A stretch of DNA of 64,000 bases from Amorphophallus konjac (GCA_022559845.1 CM040128.1:220209643-220273642); one strand, 5' to 3'. Numbered from the stretch's first letter, positions 22,409-34,850 are shown. Notes: generated by a model not told the origin, from the sequence alone. Numbers and translations: made by a program.

Positions 22409-23107
22409 TCGTGTGTCGGAGGCAGAGACGAGGGCGTACGGCCCGTGAACCTCTCCTTCTGAGTTGTTATAGTTGCATTTTGATGCTTCATGTCCTTTTG
22501 CTTTACTGTATTGTATGCGTTGAATTTCTGGCGCGCTGACCATTTTTGGTGTTCTGTCTTGCAGTTATGGCACGATTTGGTAGGGACGAGAGAGTCCCGA
22601 GGCGTGTGGTCCGGGAGGAGGACCACTGGGTGAGGAGGACCGAGCGGCCCATTCCCCCTTTGGGCCCGCCAGTCATCACTGTGGCTAATGTGGAGCAGCT
22701 CGACTGGGGGCACACGGCTGTGGCAGAGGGCCCCATTGGCGAGCGTGGCAGCAGAGTTGGGGGTGTGGAGTTGGCCCGCGCGTCAGAGGCGGGTGGGCTT
22801 TATACTTATGATCGCAGTGGTGGCTACCCAGTGGAGTTCCCTCTAGACCGTCACTTGTTTGAGTTCATCAGGCACTTTGTCCCGCCAGGCATGGAGGAGG
22901 GTGACTCTTGGGTTGCTGGAGCCCGTCGTCGACTGGAGCGGGTGATCTTGGTGGGCCGAGATAGTTTGCACGGAATTATCCTCTACGGCTTTCCGAGTTT
23001 CTCCAGGGACTACTGGAAATAGTGTCAGTTTCCTAGTACTGAGTGCCTGGGCTTCTTCAACAGAGCAGACCATTTCGGAGTCCGCACTGGAGTGATGGGT
23101 CCCGCTT

Positions 23108-25498
23108 TGATGTGAAACCACCTAGGACTTACCAAGCAAGCACAATTTAGCATTCAAACGGACCGATAATGGCGACCGCTCACCCGATGCTCACCCAAGT
23201 CCCGGGGTAACTTGGCAATGCCAAGGTGAGGTTGAGAGGGTTGGGCCCTTGCTGGTTGAGGGCCAGCAAGGCCAAGGTTGACTCCCAAGGGTAATGCCAG
23301 CACAATTCAAGGGAGCCGACGTCGTGTCGAGGGCACGGGTTCCACAGTTTTCCCACGGTGATCTCTTATAGCAAGGGAGCTTAAGGATCGGGCTCTCATT
23401 CACGGCCAGCAGAGTTATGAACTAATATTGACTGAACAAATACTAAGTAGAGCAAAGTTTGGAGCAGTTACTCGACCGGTTTGAAGAAATCGGTCCCACT
23501 CAGAGACGTGGGAGAGCGAGGAGGCGTGGGGATCCCCACACGCCGTGTCGGGGCAGCTTGACCTGTTTAAACAATTACAAAACTACACCTCTCGTAGGAG
23601 GGGGATCTTGGGACGGGGAAAACTTATTATTACATCCAAAACTACCTCCATACAGGGAGGGGCCTTCATCCGGCCAAGCGGGGAGGGGAGAAACGGGGAA
23701 AAGAACGCCGAATGGAGACCGAGATCAGTTATGCCTGCTCTCTGCGAGTGCTGACAGACGGTCGAAGAAGTGGCTGCTGTGACTGCTCCCGAATTGTGTT
23801 GGGGACAAGACCACCTAGAAAATCTTCGTAGGAAGACCGGGAAGTCGTCCAAATTTTTCTGGAATTTTGGGAAGTCACTGTTGGCCGGGGCAGAGTCTCG
23901 AACAGGGAGGCAGACCTTCAGTTCTGACTGCTTCTGGATCACTACAGCAGGAAGAAGAGGTTGCCACCAGCGCTCCCGAGCTCAGAATGAGGCACCACTG
24001 AAATCGTTGGAACCGCCTGTGAGTCCTCTTCGAAACGATCTTGACGGAGATGCCAAATGTTGTCAGAGTAGACCGGTAGACTCTGAACACTGAGGGGGGG
24101 TCGGTGCAGACTGAGTGGAGGCAGAACTGCACACCTGGGAAAGAGAATTGATAACTTTCAGATCCGGACGCCAAACTGAGTTTTGCTTCTTGGGGATGAA
24201 ATAAAACTCGGAGTAGAAGATTTTTTCAGAAGAACTATCGTTCAGATTCCCAGTAGGATCGCCGCAGTCGAGCTTCCACTCAGGTTCTGGTTTCTTGCTA
24301 GAGATGCTTTGCGCAGTCGAGGGAGAATTCCTCTGCCGGGCAGCACGGTGCTTGGACGATGACGAAACCACTACCGTTGCGAAGAAGACTGGCAGACGCT
24401 TCCATGGGTACCTCTTGGGTCTTCAGATTCTCTGGGATGTGGTCGGGGTCATCGCTGCAAGAAGGTGGTCCTCTGTAGGCCGCCAGCTGCAACCAGGTTC
24501 GTCGAAGAAGCTTCCAATTGACCTTGAGTTGAGATGGAGATGTGGATAAATTGTGAAGGGGAGAGGATGAGTGATAGGTGGGGAATGTGGGGGAGGTGTG
24601 GAGGGCGGTTAGGGGTAGTGTGGAGGTGGAGGGAGAGGGGAGGGCGTAGGGTTCCACTGGTTCAGCCAAGGAGGAAGGTGAGAGGAGGGTGGAGGGTGTA
24701 ATGGGTGGTGGGGAGTGGAGGGAAGGAAAGGGGCGACCAGCCCTAATGGAGAGGGATGGGGGCGACCTAAGGTTGGGGGGAGAAAGGAACTTTCGAGTTA
24801 AAATGGCCTAGGGAGGTGAAGGGTTGCATGGGGGAGAGGGAAAAGTCTTTGGGAAAGGGATGGGGTGGTTGGTGGTTGGAGGGTGGAGTGGGGATTGGGG
24901 AGTTCTCCCTTGGAACTAGGGGGGTGGATTAAAGAGGGTTGTGGGGAAGGGGAGAGGCCTTAATGGGGTAGGTGGGAGATAGGAGTGGTTGGGAGGGGAG
25001 GAGAGAGAGTAGGGGGCGAACCCCTCTTGGAGGGAGTGAGAGAGAGGAGAGGGGGGGTAGGTGGGATTCACTCCCTAGGGCTTCTCACCCAAAAAATGGA
25101 TTCACTCCACTAAGAAAATTTGAACTCTCAAATGGCAATTTTTCATTCATTCATTAACTTAAAATGGGGGGAAATGGGGTCCTATATATAGGCAATCCAC
25201 ATTTTACAAAAAGTCCCTGACTCTTGCTACAATGACAAATAACCAAGGGGTAGGGGGCGCCCTTAGGCCTAGCCCAATGAATTAGGCCCAATAACAAACT
25301 AATCAACCTAATGACACTCAAACTTAGGGAAATAAATAAAAGACCTAGGGACATGACTCAAATAAAAGGGAAAATACAATGATATGACTTGAAAAAACAA
25401 TTACATAGGACTCAAAATAAATAACTAGACCATGACGGATGCAACCGGGGCGAGGAGACGAGCCGTAAATGTGGGCATGGGAGGTGATGTCCCCATCA
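23108..25498 (-). repeat. 3' LTR of the family-A element
   Basis: 2391 bp, plus-strand ends TGATGTGAAACC and GTCCCCATCA. Minus-strand TATA box in CTATATATAGG at 25183. Its hairpin copy at 23474-23495 has one arm change. Confidence 0.92.
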
Positions 25499-26811
25499 TA
25501 CTCCCGGGGTGCGGAGAACTCAACTCCGTCGAGTAAGAGTCCTTCCCTCCTCGGACGGTGTAGAAGTGATACCGCCCGCAAGTCTTCCAAAGGAGACTGA
25601 TCCATCCACCCGACGAGATAGTGCTCAGTCACCTTGCTCCTGGTGGTAGTGACCTTTTCATGCAACATTTGCTCAATTTGCTCACGCTGGGCTCTCCTGG
25701 CTAGTGGACACTTCTCACGGGTGGGTGCTCTCTCAATGAGGGGTGTGGGCTCAATATCCTCACTGGGTACCACCGTGGGACCCTTATATGGCACTACGTC
25801 GGCCACGTTGAATGTGGGGCTCACTTCGTACTCCTCGGAAAGATCTAACTCATAGGCACTAGTGCCAATGCACCTCAAAACCTGGAAGGGGCCAGCCCTA
25901 CGAGACCTCAATTTGGAGATGACTCTCGGGGAGAGCCTCTCTATCCTCATCATCACAAAGTTACCCGCGTGGAATTCTTGGTGACATCGATGGGAGTCAG
26001 CCTGCCTTTTATAAATCTCATTTTCCTTGCTGATGTGCTTGCGAAGGCCTTCATGCAATTTTGTGAATGTAGACACTCTAGGGGTGATGGGTGGACCTGG
26101 GCAACCAAAAGTAGACAAATCATGCTTTGACACCAAGAAGACTTTGATGGAATGGGGAGGACCGGGGCATCCATAGGTGATCCGGTCATGTATGGGGGTG
26201 ACAAATGCCGGGGGACCCGGACATTCATGAATACTCCTATCATGCCTACGACCCATGATGAGTGAAGGAGGACCATTACATCCAAATTTGGACCACTCAT
26301 ACTTTTTACTTGACATGTGGGTGATATGAATGAATGGACCCAACATAGTGTTCATGCCAAGTGGTGTGGTAAGCCTAGACACATGCAGGCTTTTCCCAAA
26401 GGTGACTTCCATGTGTATAGGTGTGGGACAACCTTTGAACTCCCATTGGAAATGATCGAATGGATCTAAGAAGGTGGTCATCATGGGGTGGGGCACAACC
26501 TTATTACCTAGGGATATATGGCCCAAGGTCATGGCTCCCAAGGTGTAACCCGGGTCTAGGATGGGGTGGATTGGGTCAAACATAGTGGGTTGGGATAGGG
26601 AAAGGTGGGTGGTGGATAAGGTGGTTGGGTCCCATTGGTTCTTTGACCCCCATTGGAAGGGATCAAAGGGATCATAAAAAGGGTTATCGAGGGGGAGGGG
26701 CCCTATGTCCTCAAGATCCTCAAATGGTGGTCCTCCTCTAATGAGACAATTGGGCTGAAATTCTTTGTGGGTGGGTCGGCCATGAGGGGAGGGCTTGACT
26801 TTCCACCCCAT
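25345..26811 (-). pseudogene. Family-A downstream reading frame: GCPGPP repeats fused to integrase C-terminal relict
   Basis: An open frame of 488 codons. The first part has FYDPFDPFQWG and four GC(P/N)GPP-like motifs at residues about 177, 197, 214 and 236. Residues about 252-345 match the C-terminal end of Ty3 integrase (N-EIYKRQADSHR, GPFQVL, FNVADVVPY), followed by a degenerate chromodomain-like HYLVGW near 407. Everything between gag and this tail in a normal pol is missing. The frame overlaps the upstream accessory frame (26703) by a shift, and it runs through the purine tract into the LTR, so the natural stop is probably lost. Element B shares the DPFDPF and FGCPGPP motifs, which supports a real coding history. 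Confidence 0.72.
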
Positions 26812-28118
26812 ATAAGAAGCTCCAAATTGAGGAGAAGGTCGGGCTCATCGGGTGTGGGGAGGAATAGAAGGAGGTCGCTAGTGTAGCAACCAATGCTGCA
26901 AACCGAGGTGATATACCCGACACAAAGGTGTAGGAGGTCAAGGCTCCTAGATTGGTGGGCCATGGGGGTCAACAAGCCGGTCAACTCATATTCCCAAGCT
27001 AAGCCCTTGAGAAGGTCCTCTAAGGTTTCCACTTGATAGGATGTTTGGATTATGGTGTGATAGGAGGAGATGTGCACTATGGGAATGTTTTCCTTTATAG
27101 GAGGGAAATCGTGGGCCGTGATCTCTCTTATTGGGCTCTTCTTTAGCCAACTAATAAGGGGTTCCCCTAAGATGAGTTTGGCCCTAACTAGAGAGGGTGG
27201 TGTAAGGTGAAGGTCACCATGTGATGTTTCTTCTTCTACTTGGTCATGGGTGGTCTCCGTGGTAGGGATAGGGTCCGGAGTGTTCACCACTATGGGGTCG
27301 GGTATGGGTTCCTCCTCTAAGGAGGTGAGAGGGTCTTTTGGTGGTATGGTGATGAGGGTTGGTGCATGGCGCTCCCGGGGTGGAAGGTAAAGGGAAATTT
27401 GGTTTGAGATAGGGAGGGGAAGTAGTGGGGGACTAGGACATGGGAGTTTTGGGACAGGGAGTGGGAGATGGGTTGGTTGGGGTGGCTTGGGTTGGTCGGT
27501 CTTGGGGGGAGTGTCCCTTATAGGGAAAAATGGAGGGGTGGAAGTGGGGACTAATTGGGTTTGGATAGTGAGGTTTGTGGAAGGGGGTTTTGATTGGGGT
27601 GTGGGGACCCTCATGGGGTTAGGTGGGGAGGTGGATGCTTGGATTATTTGGGTCCTAAGGGATAGGATTTGGTGGCGGAGTGTAGCGGTGATGGTTGAGA
27701 GGGGATTTGTTGGGAGTAGTGGGGGTGGAGGCCTAAAGGTGGTCTCAAGTTGGCCGGATGGGGATGGAGGAGTGGTAGTGCTCCTCGGGCTAGGGGTGTT
27801 TGAGTAGGAGGGGTGGGAATATTTGGGGATGTAGATCTTCCTAAGTTCTTCCTTTATATCATCTCATGAAGTAATGGGATCTTGCCTCCTAACCCTTCTT
27901 AATCCCTCTATGTGTTCCCACTTACTCTTGGCTTGACCCCGAAATCGTCCCTTGGCCTTGCGGACTCTTGCGAGTCCATATACCCAAGTCATTTCAAAAT
28001 ATCTTTCCATGGTAGCCTCCCACCTATCATAATCACTAGAATGTGATCCGTCAAAGGTAATATCATCATCTAGAATGAAGTCCACGGGTGGCGAGTAGGT
28101 TAAGTAGGAAGTGGCCAT
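26703..28118 (-). pseudogene. Family-A gag start fused to a conserved accessory domain
   Basis: One frame from the ATG at 28118 to 26703, with a single in-frame TGA near 27861 where gag families have Trp. The start resembles the gag capsid N-terminus (FDGSHSSDYDRWEATMERYFE split across the core; see also LRKIYIPKY). A long Pro/Ser/Thr-rich linker follows, then a domain of about 115 residues (nt 26835-27182) with EPLISWLK, SSYHT, LEDLLKGL and ITSVCSIGC...LLLFLP. Element B carries a clear homologue at 42033-42368. I do not recognise the domain. There is no zinc knuckle. Confidence 0.78.
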
Positions 28119-28190
28119 GAAGATCGGGGGGGGGGGGATAAATGCAATGGTCGGACTGATGATGACTCCAATGCAAGCATGCCCTCGAAC

Positions 28191-28212
28191 TTGACTTGTA
28201 GAGACAAGTCAA
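28191..28212 (-). other. Hairpin next to the family-A primer-binding site
   Basis: Perfect 9-bp arms TTGACTTGT and ACAAGTCAA around a 4-nt loop, three nt from the PBS. It could be a leader stem involved in priming or packaging. Confidence 0.7.
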
Positions 28213-28215
28213 TAA

Positions 28216-28231
28216 CCTGGCTCTGATACCA
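28216..28231 (-). other. Primer-binding site of the family-A element
   Basis: The minus strand reads TGGTATCAGAGCCAGG, a 16-nt match to initiator tRNA-Met. It lies two nt after the end of the right-hand LTR, which therefore is the 5' LTR. Confidence 0.93.
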
Positions 28232-28233
28232 AT

Positions 28234-30603
28234 TGATGTGAAACCACCTAGGACTTACCAAGCAAGCACAATTTAGCATTCAAACGGACCGATAATGGCG
28301 ACCGCTCACCCGATGCTCACCCAAGTCCCGGGGTAACTTGGCAATGCCAAGGTGAGGTTGAGAGGGTTGGGCCCTTGCTGGTAGAGGGCTAGCAAGGCCA
28401 AGGTTGACTCCCAAGGGTAATGGCAGCCCAATTCCGAGGGCACGGGTTCCACACTTTTCCCACGGTGATCTCTTATAGCAAGGGAGCTTAAGGATCGGGC
28501 TCTCATTCACGGCCAGCGGAGTTATGAACTAATATTGACTGAACAAATACTAAGTAGAGCAAAGTTTGGAGCAGTTACTCGACCGGTTTGAAGAAACCGG
28601 TCCCGCTCGGAGAAGTGGGCGAGCGGGGAGGCGTGGGGATCCCCACACACCGCGTCGGGGCAGCTTGACCTGTTTAAACAATTACAAAACTACACCTCTC
28701 GTAGGAGGGGGATCTTGGGGTGGGGACAACTTGTTATTACATCCAAAACTACCTCCACACAGGGAGGGGCCTTCAGCCGGCCAAGCAGGGAGGGGAGAAA
28801 TGGGAAAAAGAACGTCGAATGGAGACCGAGATCATTTCTGCCTGCTCTCTACGAGTGCTGACAGACGGTCGAAGATGTGGCTACTGTGACTTCTCCTGAA
28901 TTTTTTTGGGGACGAGACCACATGTAAAATCTTCTTAGGAAGACCGGGAAGTCATCCAAATTTTTCTAGAATTTTGGGAAGTCATTGTTGGCCGAGGCAG
29001 AGTCTCGAACAGGGAGGCAGACCTTTAGTTCTGACTGCTTCTGGATCACCACAGCAGGAAGAATAGGTTGCCACCAGCGCTCCCGAGCTCAGAATGAGGC
29101 GCCACTAAAATCGTTAGAACCGCCTGTGAGTCCTCTTCGAAACGATCCTAACGGAGATGCCAAATGTTGTCGGAGCAGACCGGTAGACTCTGAACACTGA
29201 GGGGGGGTCGGTGTAGACTGAGTGGAGGCAGAACCGCTCCCCCGGGGAAGAGAATTGATAACTTTCAGATCCGGATGCCAAACTGAGTTCTGCTTCTTTG
29301 GGATGAAAGAAAACTTGGAGTAGAAGATTTTTTCAGAAGAACTCTCGTTAAGATTCCCAGTAGGATTGCCGCAGTCGAGCTTCCACTCAGGTTCTAGTTT
29401 CCTGCCAGAGATGCTTTGCGCAGTCAAGGGAGAACTGCTCTCCTGGGCATTTCAGTGCTCGGACGACGATGAAACCAACGCCGTTGCGAAGAAGACTGGC
29501 AGACACTTCCGTGGGTACCTCTTGGGTCTTCAGATTCGCTGGGATGTGGTCCGGGTCATCGCTGGAAGAAGGTGGTCCTCTGCAGGTCGCCAGCTGCAAC
29601 CAGGTTCGTCGAAGAAGCTTTCAATTGACCTTGAGTTGAGATAGAGATGTGGATAAATGGTGAAGGGGAGAGGATGAGTGATAGGTGGGGAATGTGGGGG
29701 AGGTGTGGAGGGTGGTTAGGGGTAGTGTGGAGGTGGAGGGAGAGGGGAGGGTGCAGGGTTCCACTGGTTCAGCCAAGGTGGAAGGTGAGAGGAGGGTGGA
29801 GGGTGTAATGGGTGGTGGGGAGTGGAGGGAAGGAAAGGGGCAACCAGCCCTAATGGAAAGGGATGGGGGTGACCTAAGGTTGGGGAGGGAAGGGAAATTT
29901 CGAATTCAAATGGCCTAGGGAGGTGAAGGGTTGCATGGGGGAGAGGGAAAAGTCTTTGGGAAAGGGATGGGGTGGTTGGTGGTTGGAGGGTGGAGTGGGG
30001 ATTGGGGGGTTCTCCCTTGGAACTAGGGGGGTGGAGTAAAGAGGGTTGTGGGGAAGGGGAGAGGCCTTAATGGGGTAGGTGGGAGATAGGAGTGGTTGGG
30101 AGGGGAGGAGAGAGAGTAGGGGGCGAACCCCTCTTGGAGGGAGAGAGAGAGAGGAAAGGGGGGTAGGTGGGATTCACTCCCTAGGGCTTCTCACCCAAAA
30201 AATGGATTCACTCCACTAAGAAAATTTGAACTCTCAAATGGCAATTTTTCATTCATTCATTAACCTAAAATGGGGGGAAATGGGGTCCTATATATAGGCA
30301 ACCCACATTTTACAAAAAGTCTCTGACTCTTGCTACAATGACAAATAAACAAGGGGTAGGGGGCGCCCTTGGGCCTAGCCCAATGAATTGGGCCCAATAA
30401 CAAACTAATCAACCTAATGACACTCAAACTTAGGGAAATAAACAAAAGACCTAGGGACATGACTCAAATAAAAGGGAAAATACAATGATATGACTTGAAA
30501 AAAAATTACATAGGACTCAAAATAAATAACTAGACCATGCCGGATGCAACCGGGGCGAGGAGACGAGCCGTGAATGTGGGCATGGGAGGTGATGTCCCCA
30601 TCA
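28234..30603 (-). repeat. 5' LTR of the family-A element
   Basis: 2370 bp, same ends as its partner. Minus-strand TATA box at 30289. The perfect hairpin copy is at 28581-28602. Confidence 0.93.
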
Positions 30604-33510
30604 CGCTTCCTGGGATTTGCACGGACACCATCGGGCAGAGACAGAGGGCAGTCCAGGATTACCACTGGAGCCATCAGGGCTGGAGTATGCCGGGGAAGGC
30701 TATGAGGACCACAGCCTTCTATCTAGGATTCTGCGACAGAGTGCTATCAGCTGGTACGGCCGCTGGGTGGTGATTTCGTCACACAGATACCACCAGGGAG
30801 CTACCGAGTGGTTGATGGGCATAGTACACCACTATCGGGTACTGCTAGACCGAGCTGATATCAGATATGCTGTGACTGCGGCTTTGTATGGGTACCCCTG
30901 CTACAAGGGGCTTCTACAGGCGTTGGCAGAGCGCTTCAACCGCAGGTGGAATACCGTGGCGACGGCTGAGGGAGATGCTTCGTTAGACTTGTGGTCTCTA
31001 TACAGGATCTCCGGGTTGCTGATCAGCGGCGAGGGGTACGAGGAGGTAGTGTTGGATGACCTCCATCGTAGCCACACCGACGAACATGGGAGATACCGGG
31101 TTTCTTATAGCTATCGGTATTAACTGAAGAACGAAAGGGACTTAGCCCTGGCTGGGAGAGAGAGAGCAGCGTAGACTCCCAGGGTGCCGCTGAACGCATG
31201 GGTCTGCCACTTCTACAACTGGCCCTTATGCTTTTACCAAGAGTTTGTGAGAGACCAGACTCCCTGGGAGGAGTACACAGAGGTGGAGCTGCGTTTCCAG
31301 ACATACACGAGGTACATCTAAGCACCAAAGGAGGTGTGGAACCCCCATAGACTGCCGGACGTGACCCACCTGGCCGCGTACTTGGCATACTGGTTGGCGA
31401 CGTTCATGGTCCCACATGGGGAGGATGGCCAGCTAAGGGTGGAACGGTTGTGGCCTGCGGGCCAACTGGCGGGAGGACGAAGGCTGGCCTTAGCCCCGAC
31501 GGCTCAGGCCAATGTTTACCAAGGACTGGGGGTACTGGCGGCGCATCCGACACCATGTGAGCGGAGTCTGCTTCTACCGACCCACTACCTCAGTGTGTGG
31601 GATGGCCTATTGTTTCCAGGGTTGGTGTCTCGCGGGTCTGTGGCGAACCAGGCAGCACCATTGTTATTCAGCTTCACTGGGCAGCCGGACGGGGACGCAG
31701 TCGTATAGTTGGAGGAAGCTAGGAGAGTCTTGTGCTACTTGCCTGGCAGGGGCGAGGAGGGGATTCCCTTTGATGGTGCCAGCAGGGACTCTCACCTGAT
31801 TCTGGTGCCTTCGAATGGCGGGGCGGCATGCGCCCTTCCTTACCAGTCGGAGCCAAATGCATCATTGTAGACAGAGTGGGTGATGAGCACCCGGCCAGCG
31901 GTGCTGCTCTACATCGGTCCGTAATGAGCTTCCTAGTGCCGTACTACCCGCACAAATTCGCTCGGAACTTCGGGTACGACCAGGGGATCCCGCCGAACCA
32001 GGAGTTCCCTTTGGCAGGTCGTCAGTACACAGGCTGGGACACACATTTGCTAGCTGCGACGTGGTGGGACTTCTACTGTCGCCAAGAGCCAGAGCGACTG
32101 TCGACGCCTGAGCTGGGACGCAGGAGACGGTTCGACGTCCACTATGCCAGGTGGTGGTTCGAGCACAGTCACTAGTATCGGTAGAAGGCCTCAGTGATCT
32201 GAAAAGTCAAGGAGACCCGTCTCTTGAGAGAGGATCTACCCCTCATCGCACTAGACGATGGGTACATGCGGACTCGCTTCTCTCGGATCTACCGAGAGGT
32301 GGAGCGGCTGGCACAGCAGGTGCCCCGGGGGAGCCGAGGCTCACTGTCTGCAGGGCGGAGCGGCAACGGGGGACTGAAGCCCCTCAGGCAGGTGCGGCCG
32401 GCACCTGGAGGTACTGGAGAGGCGGCACCTCGACCCGGTGTGCCGAGAAATTGGTGGACCTAGTTCCTAGCTGATTGCGGGTTTGAGCAGAGGGGCTCAC
32501 TGTACCGAGTGCTCCCTATGGGGAGTTTTACAGACATGGCGATCGACGACTGGAGGCGTCATATCGCCCATGCGGTCGGGTCGGTTTGACCCGTAGAGCT
32601 CGTGTCTCTCATCGAGTGCACCTACACCCTGAGGGACATGAAGGAGGCGATTGCGAAGGTTGCACGGGTCATCGGCTTGAACCTGGAGTAGTTGGTTCCT
32701 CTACCGCTGATTTGTGGCTTCAGGTAAGACCCCTTCGTTAGCCTGTTGCCCCCGTTTTGTTGTTTTCTAGAGTACATGGCTAAGGCATCTTATGTGGTTG
32801 TGTTTATTGGTAGGCTCTGCGGCAGACAGGGATCACCCCTCCACAGGGACATCTTCCGGGGATGGTGACGGGGCCCTTCAGCCCCAGCGAAAATGCCCCC
32901 AGGTAGAGACCGGAGTCAGGGAGGCCAGCGAGTCCTCTCAGAGACCCGCTGCCTGGGAACACATTGAGGCGGAACCGGCTCTGAGTATGTGCTATATCCG
33001 CCTACTTGCTTTATAGTGATTCAGCCTTTATGATCGGCTAACCTGGCGTAATTGAATTTGCTATTCACAGCGCCACTGAAGGCCGGGGCTGACTGTTGGT
33101 TTTAATGTGTCCCTTCTTTTGCAAGATGGGCTATGCTGCCAACTATGATGAAAGTATAAGCCAAGTAATGAAATCACTCAACCTATGGACATGTGAATCA
33201 TGAACCTAGGCAACCAGCACAAGCTCTAGCATGGGCATCTTAACTCAATCAAAACTAAACTAAGCAAATAAAGAAAAATACACGCCGGGGCATGGAATAA
33301 GGAATAAAGAAAAATACACCGTATATGTGGAACAAGCAAAGTAAAGAGGAGATATGATGAAAGAGAAAGCTAATGCCCAAACTAAGGAAAGATGTGATCG
33401 CCACTAAGGTAGAAACAAGTCAAAGACCTGATAAATACCTTAGAATAGGAGGATGATGCACCCACCCATGGGAGAGAGAAAGTAACGAAGAAACTGTAGC
33501 TCCGTCAGAT

Positions 33511-33601
33511 GTAACGGTCGAAGACTGATGCACCACATCCAGTGTGACGGTCCCACGATAGACCGCTACCAGACTCTAACGCGCCTGTGCCAGACCGTCA
33601 G
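33511..33601 (-). repeat. 26-bp dyads in LTR 2, downstream group
   Basis: Three imperfect inverted repeats at 33511-33536, 33544-33569 and 33576-33601, each 26 bp (9-bp arms, 8-bp loop) with arms of the form GTRACGGTC and GACCGYYAC. Starts are 33 and 32 bp apart. Confidence 0.85.
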
Positions 33602-34103
33602 AGCTTCTGCAGAATAAAAGTTGGGAATCTTTTTATCTCCAAGATTTCCAGCCGGCCAGAGAGCTTGGGCCTCGTGCTATGGACTCTGTAAACCTGCAAA
33701 ATAGTGTAGAACACAAGAAAAACAACCCAGATTAGCCCTTAGACAAAGTAGTATCAATAAATCCAAGAAACTTAAGAACATGCAAAAGGAAAGGGAAATA
33801 CCGGGGAGGTTGGTTTTTTAACCCCTCTGGGCGTTTTAAAAGATGGGAGGATGTTTTGAATGAATGCAGCAAGTGCAAGAACATGGGAGATGGAGAGGGA
33901 CAATGCTATGAATGTTTGAAAGAGGGAAAAGACACTAAGAACACAACTTGACTGCACTAAACCCTTGAAAATGATACTCCCTGGACTTTGGAAGCAGATG
34001 GACGTGGGAAGCGGCTCTCCTTGGTTGGTTCTAGCTCCACGATGCGGTAGCACTTCGACGCGAACTCCAGATGTCTCCTCCTCAAGTCATGAAGTCAAGG
34101 GTT

Positions 34104-34112
34104 CTATTTATA
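34104..34112 (-). promoter_or_regulatory. TATA box of Tat-like LTR 2
   Basis: The minus strand reads TATAAATAG in a GGTCTATAAATAGAACC context. Confidence 0.7.
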
Positions 34113-34325
34113 GACCCTCAAAGTCTAGATTCGAGTAGAGGATAATCCAGCTAGAAAGTAGGACGTTTCTTGGCAAACTCTTGAAGATAATGCTCCCAAG
34201 AGTCCATAGAAACAAACAGAAGGTTCTAAGGATCAGATTTGGAAGAGAAATCAAAGAATCAAACTCTTAAGTCGGTCTACGGAGTAGCAGAGAAAGAACA
34301 GTTCTGCTAGAACTCTCTGTTTGAT

Positions 34326-34630
34326 GTAACGGCTACACGATAGACCGCCACAAGGATGTAATGCTCCAGGAAGGGACCGTCACACAACCCTATCCATTAA
34401 AAGATAAGATCAACGGGAGAAGCTTACGAACATAGGACTCTAGATGAATGTAACGGTCAAGGGTAGACGCGTCACAATGAATGTAACGGCCGCACGATAA
34501 GCTGTCACACTCAACGGATAGGCTAAAAGATAAACTTGAAAGAAGCCTTAGCCTTAAGGACTCTGCAGGGATGTAACGGACCAAGGAAGATGCGTTAGAA
34601 CACTGTAACGCGCCCTCAAAGGACCGTTAG
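34326..34630 (-). repeat. 26-bp dyads in LTR 2, U3 group
   Basis: Dyads start at 34326/34358, 34450/34483 and 34573/34605. They form three pairs spaced 32-33 bp, with pairs about 124 bp apart. Each unit is exactly 26 bp. Arms vary (TAACGG, TAATGC, TAACGC), but the two arms of most units remain largely complementary. Confidence 0.88.
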
Positions 34631-34837
34631 AGACAATAGAAGTGTAAATGAAATGAGAGCTTGCTAAGCTTCGTCCAGCGGAAAGGGGTAAAGAACTAGA
34701 CCCAACCAAGGAGATATGACCCATAAAATAAACCTCAAATTGACCAAGAAGGCTTATCAAAGGTGAACAACTCGGAGCATCATATGGAATGAACAAGGAG
34801 ATGACCCGACTTATTAGTCATAAAACGGGTGTCAACA

Positions 34838-34850
34838 GATGCCCCTCCTT
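34838..34850 (-). other. Polypurine tract of Tat-like element 2
   Basis: The minus strand reads AAGGAGGGGCATC directly before the LTR start TGTTGACACC. Confidence 0.75.

Larger units (their letters stand above)
23108..30603 (-). mobile_element. Family-A LTR retrotransposon, complete ends, TSD CGCTT
   Basis: On the minus strand: 5' LTR 28234-30603, PBS 28216-28231, a gag plus accessory reading frame, a relict of the pol C-terminus, a purine tract at 25499-25512, and 3' LTR 23108-25498. The ends are TGATG and CATCA. CGCTT flanks it at 23103-23107 and 30604-30608. The interior is only 2.7 kb and lacks protease, RT, RNase H and the integrase core, so it is non-autonomous. The two LTRs are highly alike by eye. 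It lies inside PMD gene 1. Confidence 0.94.
22567..33016 (+). pseudogene. Plant mobile domain (PMD) gene 1, antisense in a Tat-like element, broken
   Basis: Two pieces of one gene, 22567-23107 and 30609-33016, are separated by family-A element 23108-30603. Removing that element and one CGCTT copy leaves the frame continuous. The PF10536-type PMD is recognised from a GEGYEEVVLDDL stretch, LAAYLAYWLATFMVP followed by LAGGRRLALAP and an NVYQGL motif, and YYPHKFARNFGYDQGIP near the end. A splice-acceptor-like TTGCAG precedes the first ATG, and a candidate intron lies at about 32725-32812. Damage: stop at 23020, stops at about 31121, 31174 and 31319, a frameshift between 31600 and 31830, and later stops. 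PMD proteins occur in host silencing factors (MAIN/MAIL) and in transposons. The function here is unknown and the gene is dead. Confidence 0.82.
33094..34837 (-). repeat. Tat-like Ty3 LTR 2
   Basis: 1744 bp, plus-strand ends TGTTGGTTTT and GTGTCAACA. On the minus strand it starts TGTTGACACC after a purine tract (34838-34850). Flanks do not match (CTGAC versus GATGC), so it is the 3' LTR of an element lying to the right rather than a solo LTR. It was inserted just after PMD gene 1. Minus-strand TATA box at 34104-34112. Six 26-bp dyads lie upstream of it and three downstream. Confidence 0.75.
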
